From positions 1-34,806 of the forward strand of contig CAZJYI010000125.1 of NCBI GenBank assembly GCA_964550025.1: a stretch of DNA of 34,806 bases, in the 5' to 3' direction. Below, piece by piece: positions 16,729-23,412 of the stretch; the first letter of the stretch is position 1, and each line of letters starts with the position of its first letter. The stretch is from CAZJYI01 sp964550025 (GTDB lineage: Bacteria > Verrucomicrobiota > Kiritimatiellia > UBA8416 > CAYOBW01). The notes beneath the pieces were generated by a model, which saw only the letters and a list, made by a program, of their open reading frames with translations, did no database searches and was not told where the DNA came from. Made by a program: the position numbers and the translations under genes.

Positions 16729-19323
16729 CTACCGCACCACGAACACGGTTCCCTGAGCGGCGAGCTTGAGCTCGAGCTTCTGGCCTGCCGGATCGTCGAC
16801 GAGCTCGAAGCCCGCAGGGAGGTCGACGAGGCCGGCGAAGTAATCCGGGGCGCCGGCGTGGGTGAACGCGCCGCCGCCGGCGTAGTCGACCACCGTCAGC
16901 GGTGCGGTGACGCCGCCCGCACCCACATCGAAGTCGAGCGTCAGTTGCGAGATGTCCAGCGTGCCGCCGTTCAGGTCCATGAGGTCCGTCGTGGCGCCAT
17001 CGACGCTGAAGTGTACCGTGCCGGTACCGTTGAGTGTGCCGTCCTTGACGGTGACGTTCGCGTTGCTGATGGACCCGCTCACGATGAGCGTGCCGCCTTC
17101 GACGGTCGTGTCGCCCGTGTACGTGTTGCTGCCCGCGAGTGTCCAGGAACCGAAGTCGTCGATCTTGCTGACGCCGCCGCTGCCGGAGATTGCGCCGCTG
17201 ATTGTGCCTGCGCCGCGCCCGCGGACATAGAGCGTGTGACTGCCCAGGCTGAAGCTGCCGGTCAGGTCAACACTGTGCCCCGAATCGCCGGCGTTGTTCG
17301 GATCTCCCGCCGCTATGGCGGCATCGGCCGCAAGCGTGAAGTCGTTGGCGTGCGTTTGCCCCGTGTTGTTCCGGAAGAGGAAGCAAGACACGGCAGTTCC
17401 CGCCCAGTCCGTGAAATCACCCCCGCTGACCGTTACGGGGCCCGATCCCAGGCAGCCCGAGTTGTACGCGTACAACCGGTCCCAGGTAGTGTTGTTGCTG
17501 TTCCACACGGTTCCACCGCTGTAGTCGTTGTTAGCGTCGAGCAGTTCGATCCCGCCGAACCCGAAAGTGCCGTCGAAGACGATCTGTCCTGGCCCGCTGA
17601 CCTTCGAGTGAAAGACGATGCCGAACGTCTGGTTCTTCACGGTGAGCGTTGTGGCATTGATGGTGACCTCGTTGTGGAAGCGCGTCATCCCCTTGCGGTT
17701 GCCTTGGACGAGCGGCTGCGTGCCTGCGTCGTTTGGCACGAACTCCAACGGGCTGCCGTCACTGTAGCAGTGCACGGTGGGGTCGCCGCCTGCGGTCGGG
17801 TTACGGCTCTGTAACTTGTTGAGCTTGAGCGGCGAGGCGATGTTCTGGTTCAGGCGGTCGGAGTCTGTCCCCACGTTGTTGTTGCCGTCGATGATGACGA
17901 CCGTGTTGGAGCCGCTGATCGGCTTGCTCCCGTCGGGGTCCCAGTTGTTGTCCGTGCTCCAGGCCTGGCTCGACCCGTCGCCGCCGTCCCAGGTGTAGGT
18001 CGTCTTCACCAGCACGAGCTGCTGGTCGCCGGGCAGGTCCAGGAGTTGGAATCCCGCCGGCATGTCCACCACGGATGCGAAGTAGTCCGGCGCGCCGGCG
18101 TGGGTGAAAGTGCCGCCGCCGGAGTAATCCACCACCACGTACGGTCCGATGGCGCCGCCGCCCCCGACGTCGATGTCGAGCACCATCAGCGAGATGTCCA
18201 GCGTGCCGCCGTTCAAGTCCATCAGGTCCGACGTTGCACCGTCGACCCCGAAGTGGACCGTGCCGTTTCCGTCGAAGGTCCCGCCGTCGACAATGATGTT
18301 GCCGTTGGTGAGAGAACCGGAGAGCTGCAATGTGCCTCCCGCCACCGTGGCTGCCCCCGTAAAGCCGTTGTTCCCCGCCAGAATCCAGGTGCCGAAGGGA
18401 TCGATCTTGCGCACGTCGCCCGTGCCGCTGATGATGCCGCTGATGGTTCCCGTGCCGCGTCCCCGCACGTACAGGTCGTTGCCCCCCAGGTTGACGCCGC
18501 CGGTCAGGTTGACGGTGTGGGACGCATGCGCCGCGGTCCACGGCTGGCCGATCGAGATGGCCGCGTCGCCGGTCAGGACGATGTTGTTGGCGTGGGTTCC
18601 GCCGACATTCACGAAGAGCAGCGCCGTCGGCTTTGCCGGGTCCACCCAGTTCGTGAAGTTGCCCCCGCTGATCGAGACCGGACCGCTGCCAAGGCAGCCG
18701 CTGGCCTCTGCTCTCAGGAGATCCCACTCGGTGCCGTCCGGGTTGTACACGGTTCCGCCACTGTAGCTGTTCGCCGCGTTGTACAGGGTGAGGCCCCCGC
18801 CGCCCGTGGTCGTGTCGTAGACCAACTGCCCCGTTCCGCTGATGACGCCTCTGAGGAGGATGCCCCAGGTCTGGCTCTTGACCGTCAGCGTCGTTGCGTT
18901 GATCGTGATGTTGTTCCAGGCGTTCGCGTTTCCTTTGTGGTTGCCCTGGATGACCGGTTGCGTGCTTCCCGAATCGGGCAGGAACTCCAGTGGACTGCCG
19001 CCGAGATGGTGATCGACGGCGGGGTCTCCGCCGCCTGTCGGGTTCTGGAAGTGCAGCTTGTTCAGCTGGAGGGGACTGGCGATGTCCTGGTTGATGGGGT
19101 CGCCCGGTGTTCCGGGATTCGTGTTTCCGTCGATGACGACCGTTGTGTCGAGACTGCTGACGGGCTTGTTGCCATCCGGGTCCCAGTTGTTGTCCGTGCT
19201 CCAGGCCGTGTCCCCGCCGCTGCCGTCCCACGTGTAGGTGGCGGCGCTGCCGAGGGTGGAGCATGCAACGACCAGCATGGCTGCGACGCAAGCGGTTACC
19301 GTGGCGTTCCGTAGAGTTTCCAT
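16729..19323 (-). CDS. Surface protein with duplicated autotransporter-type beta-strand repeats
   Basis: 864 residues with a signal peptide (about 1-28). The rest is two homologous copies of one unit of about 410 residues: unit 1 from ATYTWDGSGGDTAWSTDNNW (residue 27) and unit 2 from TYTWDGGDGSSQAWSTDNNW (residue about 442). Each holds an autotransporter-associated beta-strand repeat (TWILAGNNGFTGAATVAGGT and SWTLAGSNTYTGDTTVEGGT) and the closing motif DLMDLNGGTLDIS, then FTHAGAPDYFA. No autotransporter beta-barrel, PEP-CTERM or sortase-type tail follows; the protein ends right after the second unit. It probably forms an extracellular beta-solenoid. GGAGAGGAGG precedes the ATG. The function is unknown; an adhesin or a surface layer component is possible. 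Confidence 0.88.
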   Translation of the reverse strand: METLRNATVTACVAAMLVVACSTLGSAATYTWDGSGGDTAWSTDNNWDPDGNKPVSSLDTTVVIDGNTNPGTPGDPINQDIASPLQLNKLHFQNPTGGGDPAVDHHLGGSPLEFLPDSGSTQPVIQGNHKGNANAWNNITINATTLTVKSQTWGILLRGVISGTGQLVYDTTTGGGGLTLYNAANSYSGGTVYNPDGTEWDLLRAEASGCLGSGPVSISGGNFTNWVDPAKPTALLFVNVGGTHANNIVLTGDAAISIGQPWTAAHASHTVNLTGGVNLGGNDLYVRGRGTGTISGIISGTGDVRKIDPFGTWILAGNNGFTGAATVAGGTLQLSGSLTNGNIIVDGGTFDGNGTVHFGVDGATSDLMDLNGGTLDISLMVLDIDVGGGGAIGPYVVVDYSGGGTFTHAGAPDYFASVVDMPAGFQLLDLPGDQQLVLVKTTYTWDGGDGSSQAWSTDNNWDPDGSKPISGSNTVVIIDGNNNVGTDSDRLNQNIASPLKLNKLQSRNPTAGGDPTVHCYSDGSPLEFVPNDAGTQPLVQGNRKGMTRFHNEVTINATTLTVKNQTFGIVFHSKVSGPGQIVFDGTFGFGGIELLDANNDYSGGTVWNSNNTTWDRLYAYNSGCLGSGPVTVSGGDFTDWAGTAVSCFLFRNNTGQTHANDFTLAADAAIAAGDPNNAGDSGHSVDLTGSFSLGSHTLYVRGRGAGTISGAISGSGGVSKIDDFGSWTLAGSNTYTGDTTVEGGTLIVSGSISNANVTVKDGTLNGTGTVHFSVDGATTDLMDLNGGTLDISQLTLDFDVGAGGVTAPLTVVDYAGGGAFTHAGAPDYFAGLVDLPAGFELVDDPAGQKLELKLAAQGTVFVVR

Positions 19324-19520
19324 CCGAGACCTCCTCTCCAGGATTGCGTGACACAGGGGTCGCTACAAGCGGTGCTTCTGGCTTCTAATGTACTATGCTC
19401 CGCTGCCCCCTGAAATGGACATCAGAAGTGCATCTTTTTTCCGTGAAGCCCGGCCCCTACTCAGGTACTTTCTTCGCCTGACGCATTCGATCGAATCACC
19501 AACATGGGTGGGAGCGCACT

Positions 19521-20561
19521 ATGACAATGAACCTGACCGTCCCCGAGGGGTACAAGCCGATCCTGTGCCCGCGGGAGACCGAAAAGGCCATTCGCCTGAT
19601 CAAAGAGTTCTTTCAGACCAACCTGGCCTTTGAACTGGATCTTGCCCGTGTGACGGCGCCGCTCTTCGTGAGAGCCGGCACGGGGATCAACGACGACCTG
19701 AACGGTGTCGAGAAACCGGTTTCCTTTGCCGTGAAAGGCTTGGACGGCGAGGAGGTGGAGGTCGTCCAGTCACTGGCGAAGTGGAAGCGCCTGATGCTGG
19801 CGCAGCTGGGTTTCGAGGAGGGCGAAGGGCTCTACACGGACATGAATGCCATTCGCCCCGACGAAGTTCTCACCAACCTGCATTCCATCTACGTCGACCA
19901 GTGGGACTGGGAGCGCGTGATGAGCGTCGAGGAACGCAACGTGGACTTCCTCAAGCGTATCGTCCGCAAGGTTTACGAAGTGATCCGTCGCACGGAAAAG
20001 TACATCTGCCACTGCTATCCCGCCATTACCCCCGCGCTTCCCGAGGAGATCACGTTCATCCACTCCGAGGATCTGGCGAGTGAATACCCGGACCTGACGC
20101 CGCTCGGGCGGGAGACCGAGGCTTGCCGGAAACACGGGGCGATCTTCGTGATCGGTATCGGCGCCGCCCTCTCGAGCGGGGAACCGCACGACGGACGGGC
20201 ACCGGACTACGACGATTGGATCACGCCCACCGGCGCCGGGCGGCGCGGGCTGAACGGCGACATCGTCGTGTTCAATCCCGTGCTGGACCGCGCGTTTGAG
20301 CTGTCGTCGATGGGCATTCGCGTCAGTCCGGAAACGCTGTGCGAGCAGTTGGCAATCCGGAACATGGAAGAACGGACGCAGCTCTATTTCCACAAGCGCC
20401 TGCTTGCCGGTGAACTGCCGCAGTCGATCGGCGGCGGCATCGGCCAGTCACGGCTTTGCATGCTCTACCTGCGCAAGGCCCACGTGGGCGAGATCCAGTC
20501 CGGCGTCTGGCCCGACGAGATGATCGAGGCGTGCCGCGAGAAAGGCATTCCACTTCTGTAG
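19521..20561 (+). CDS. asnA: Aspartate--ammonia ligase
   Basis: 346 residues, close to the 330 of E. coli AsnA. The enzyme makes asparagine from aspartate, ammonia and ATP in the cytoplasm. Recognisable family blocks are SLAKWKRLMLAQLGFEEGEG, LYTDMNAIRPDE, LHSIYVDQWDWERVM, HDGRAPDYDDW, LNGDIVVFNPVLDRAFELSS, MGIRVSPETL and QSIGGGIGQSRLCML, all in the usual order, so the gene looks intact. GGGAG stands before ATG 19521. Nine bases separate it from asnS, which uses the product, so the two form an operon. No T-box-like leader is visible in the 190 bases upstream. Confidence 0.97.
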   Translation: MTMNLTVPEGYKPILCPRETEKAIRLIKEFFQTNLAFELDLARVTAPLFVRAGTGINDDLNGVEKPVSFAVKGLDGEEVEVVQSLAKWKRLMLAQLGFEEGEGLYTDMNAIRPDEVLTNLHSIYVDQWDWERVMSVEERNVDFLKRIVRKVYEVIRRTEKYICHCYPAITPALPEEITFIHSEDLASEYPDLTPLGRETEACRKHGAIFVIGIGAALSSGEPHDGRAPDYDDWITPTGAGRRGLNGDIVVFNPVLDRAFELSSMGIRVSPETLCEQLAIRNMEERTQLYFHKRLLAGELPQSIGGGIGQSRLCMLYLRKAHVGEIQSGVWPDEMIEACREKGIPLL

Positions 20562-20570
20562 GAGAACGAG

Positions 20571-21962
20571 ATGCAACGAGAATTCATCAAGGAAGTATTG
20601 AACAGCGCCGCCCTGGACCGTGAGGTCACCGTGGGCGGGTGGGTGAAGACGCGGCGCGATTCGAAGGGCGGTTTCTCGTTCATCGAACTCAATGACGGGT
20701 CGTGTTTCAGCAACCTGCAGGTCATAGCGGACAACACGCTGCCCAACTACGCCGAGGATATCCAGCACCTCTTCCCGGGCGCTGCTGTGCGTATCACCGG
20801 CAAGCTCGTCGCCTCGCAGGGCGGCGGCCAGAGAGTCGAAGTGCAGGCGACGGAGGTCCACGTCTTCGGGACGTGCGAACCGACGGAGTACCCGCTTCAG
20901 AAACAGCGCGTCTCGTTTGAGCGGCTGCGCGAGATCGCTCACCTGCGTCCCCGGACGAACACCTTTGGAGCGATAGCGCGCCTGCGCAATGCGCTCTCCA
21001 TGGCCACGCACAACTTCTTCCAGGAACGCGGATTCTATTACTTGCACACGCCGATCATCACCACCAGCGACTGCGAAGGCGCGGGCGAGATGTTTGCCGT
21101 TACCACGCTCGACCACGAGGATCTGCCGCGGGCCGATGGCAAGACGGACTACGCGCAGGACTTCTTCGGGAAGAAAGCCGGTCTGACCGTGAGCGGTCAA
21201 CTCGAGGCCGAGACCTACGCCTGTGCGCTGAGCAACGTCTACACTTTTGGCCCGACGTTCAGGGCCGAGAACTCGAACACGCGCCGCCACCTGGCGGAGT
21301 TCTGGATGGTGGAGCCCGAGATGGCCTTCGCCGATCTGTCGGACGATGCCGACCTGGCGCGCGACTATATCCAGTACCTGTTCAAGCACATTCTCGGGAA
21401 CTGCGAGGAAGACCTCGCGTTCTTCGACAAACGGATCGACAAGACGCTGTTGGAGCGGCTGACAAGCTTGGCCGACAGCCGCTTCGAAGTGATTTCGTAC
21501 ACCGAGGCTATCGACATCCTGGTCAAATCGGGCGAGACGTTCGAGTATCCCGTCGAGTGGGGCATCGACCTGCAGTCGGAGCACGAGCGTTACCTTACCG
21601 AGCAGGCGTTCAAGACCCCCGTCGTGGTGCGCGACTATCCGCGCGGAATCAAGGCTTTCTACATGCGTCTCAACGACGACGAGAAGACCGTGGCCGCCAT
21701 GGACGTGCTTCTTCCGCAGGTTGGCGAGATCATCGGCGGCAGCCAGCGCGAAGACCGCTTGGACGTTCTGCAACAGCGCATCCGCGAAAGCGGCCTCGAG
21801 CCCGACGACTACTGGTGGTACTGCGATCTGCGTCGCTTCGGCAGCGTGCCCCACGCCGGGTTCGGCCTGGGCTTCGAGCGCATGGTGCAGTTCTGCTCAG
21901 GCATGCACAACATCCGCGACGTGATCCCGTTCCCGCGGACGCCGCACAACGCAGAGTTCTGA
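20571..21962 (+). CDS. asnS: Asparagine--tRNA ligase
   Basis: 463 residues, the normal length. It charges tRNA-Asn in the cytoplasm. The N-terminal OB-fold anticodon-binding domain is seen in VTVGGWVKTRRDSKGGFSFI (residues about 18-37). The class II catalytic core shows motif 2 (FGPTFRAENSNTRRHLAEFW near residue 226) and motif 3 (GFGLGFERMVQF near residue 435). DLRRFGSVPHAGFGLGFER is typical of AsnRS rather than AspRS. The start has GGAGAACGAG just upstream. Together with asnA this shows direct Asn-tRNA formation rather than the amidotransferase route alone. Confidence 0.97.
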   Translation: MQREFIKEVLNSAALDREVTVGGWVKTRRDSKGGFSFIELNDGSCFSNLQVIADNTLPNYAEDIQHLFPGAAVRITGKLVASQGGGQRVEVQATEVHVFGTCEPTEYPLQKQRVSFERLREIAHLRPRTNTFGAIARLRNALSMATHNFFQERGFYYLHTPIITTSDCEGAGEMFAVTTLDHEDLPRADGKTDYAQDFFGKKAGLTVSGQLEAETYACALSNVYTFGPTFRAENSNTRRHLAEFWMVEPEMAFADLSDDADLARDYIQYLFKHILGNCEEDLAFFDKRIDKTLLERLTSLADSRFEVISYTEAIDILVKSGETFEYPVEWGIDLQSEHERYLTEQAFKTPVVVRDYPRGIKAFYMRLNDDEKTVAAMDVLLPQVGEIIGGSQREDRLDVLQQRIRESGLEPDDYWWYCDLRRFGSVPHAGFGLGFERMVQFCSGMHNIRDVIPFPRTPHNAEF

Positions 21963-21986
21963 GGGTATGGGGGCGCCCCTATACCC
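21963..21986 (+). terminator. Hairpin directly after asnS
   Basis: GGGTATGGGGGCG pairs with CGCCCCTATACCC (12 of 13) with practically no spacer, beginning at the base after the asnS stop. It lacks a following T tract, so it is a terminator candidate or a 3' stabilising structure. Confidence 0.45.
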
Positions 21987-22010
21987 GGCTCAGGCGGGTG
22001 TGCGTTCTCG

Positions 22011-22127
22011 GGGACGGGAAATGTCGAATAATGAATGTTGAATACTGAATACTGAAGTGTGATTCTCCCCCCTCGCACTTCGATATTCAACATTCGATAT
22101 TCAGGATTCTGCGGTTTCTCCCGTCCC
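22011..22127. repeat. AT-rich composite palindrome between asnS and the sugar kinase
   Basis: An outer inverted pair (GGGACGGGAAA at 22011-22021 against TTTCTCCCGTCCC at 22115-22127) encloses an inner one: 22026-22059 against 22076-22109, imperfect, built from TGAATATTGAA-like units. The inner part is far more AT-rich than the window. GAATATCGAATGTTGAATA-type repeats are, from memory, common between genes in this group of bacteria. Confidence 0.65.
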
Positions 22128-22184
22128 GCCAACAGCGTCGTACCCATGCCCCCGGAAGGTCCCGGGCCATGGGATGTATGGGAC

Positions 22185-23093
22185 TCATGTTCCCGGGGGC
22201 GGAGGGGGCATGGCTCCGGGTTGCGTGCAGACGTACGCGGCCAGCCGGTTGGCGTCCGCCGCGATTGTATCGAGATTGTCGCCGCGCAACAGCCCCGCCA
22301 CCATCGCCGCGGTGAACGCGTCCCCGGCGCCCACGGTGTCCGCGATGGTTTCCAGCTTGCCGCCCGGCACGTCGGCAAACTCGTCAACCTTTGCCAGCCA
22401 GGCGCCTTCCGCGCCGCGCGTGACCGCGATCAGGCAGAGCGAGAACTCCAGCAGCAGCCGGTCCATCATGTCGCGCTCGTTGCCTTCGATGCCCACCAGG
22501 CCGCAGACGATGGGCAATTCCTCGTCGTTCAGCTTGAGCACGTTGGCATGTTCCAGCGAGCCGCGCAAGATCTCGTCGTCGTAGTAGTCCTGGCGCAGGT
22601 TCACGTCGAAGACGCGCAAGCAGTCCGACCGCGTTGCTTCGAGTATTCGCAGAATGGCGTTCCGCGAATCCGCGTTCCGCTGGCCGAGCGAACCGAAACA
22701 GACCGCATCGGCGGATGCTGCCAGTTCCAGCACTTCCGGCGTTGCCTCGAGGTGGTCCCAAGCCACGTTCTCGTGAATGATGTAGGTCGGTTTGCCGTCC
22801 GCATCCAGTTCGACGGACACGGTTCCCGTCGGGTGTCCCCCGTCCACCGAGATGTACTCCACCGGCAGGTCGACTTCGCTCAGCCGGGCGACGATCTCGC
22901 GCCCCAGGGCGTCATCCCCGATGCGTGACACGGGCAGGCCACGCGCGCCCAGCGCGTGTGCGTGGTAAGCAAAATTGGCGGGCGCGCCGCCGAGCTGCTT
23001 GCCGTCGGGCAGAAGATCCCACAGAATCTCGCCCAGTCCTATCATCACGTGCGGGGTCCCTGCCGCCTCGCGTGCAATTTCCATCGTTTCCAT
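22185..23093 (-). CDS. PfkB-family carbohydrate kinase, probably fructokinase
   Basis: 302 residues, the usual size. It phosphorylates a sugar with ATP in the cytoplasm. The first PfkB signature region is seen in GGAPANFAYHAHALG near residue 35, and the second, with the anion hole and catalytic Asp, in DTVGAGDAFTAAMVAGLL (Asp258). The opening IGLGEILWDLLPDGKQLGGA is the fructokinase-like form. FDVNLRQDYYDDEIL and LKLNDEEL are also typical. The ATG at 23091-23093 has AAGGA about ten bases upstream. The tail ends in five prolines. It lies 319 bases downstream of the HzsA-related gene on the same strand. Confidence 0.92.
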   Translation of the reverse strand: METMEIAREAAGTPHVMIGLGEILWDLLPDGKQLGGAPANFAYHAHALGARGLPVSRIGDDALGREIVARLSEVDLPVEYISVDGGHPTGTVSVELDADGKPTYIIHENVAWDHLEATPEVLELAASADAVCFGSLGQRNADSRNAILRILEATRSDCLRVFDVNLRQDYYDDEILRGSLEHANVLKLNDEELPIVCGLVGIEGNERDMMDRLLLEFSLCLIAVTRGAEGAWLAKVDEFADVPGGKLETIADTVGAGDAFTAAMVAGLLRGDNLDTIAADANRLAAYVCTQPGAMPPPPPGT

Positions 23094-23412
23094 GTCCAGC
23101 GTTCCTTCTGTGCTTCTTGCACTGCTAGCAGATCAGCTCTCCCTCTCTCGCAGAGGTGCTCTGTCACATGCCCCGCTATTCCATTCTCCGGTCGTAATCC
23201 CACTCCTCCCCCTCACCAATCGTCCCCGTGACCGCTCCGCGACGATCGGTGCGCCGGAGAGTGCGATTACGATCGGGGAGGGTCGTGCCTCCCATCCGTG
23301 GGCGCTCCCTCCCCGTCTACGTTCATCTGCGAATCATCTGTGGCTCATTCCCGTTTGGCTGCGGCTATGCTGCGCTGTGCCTCTTGTGGCTGATTCCAAA
23401 GCGGTGGTCGGA
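23094..23412. other. Gene-free spacer with a small inverted repeat
   Basis: 319 bases between two minus-strand genes. The arms 23191-23205 (GTCGTAATCCCACTC) and 23259-23273 are inverted copies, 13 of 15. Near 23318-23395 lies GTTCATCTGCGAATCATCTG and a TGTGCCTCTTGTGG stretch that resemble known intergenic repeat strings. No coding frame is convincing. A promoter for the kinase gene may lie here but none is clear. Confidence 0.5.

Noticed and set aside
19324..19520. T-box or other riboswitch upstream of asnA
   Set aside because: I found no T-box consensus or specifier structure; only a T-run after AGAAGTGCATC, without a convincing stem.
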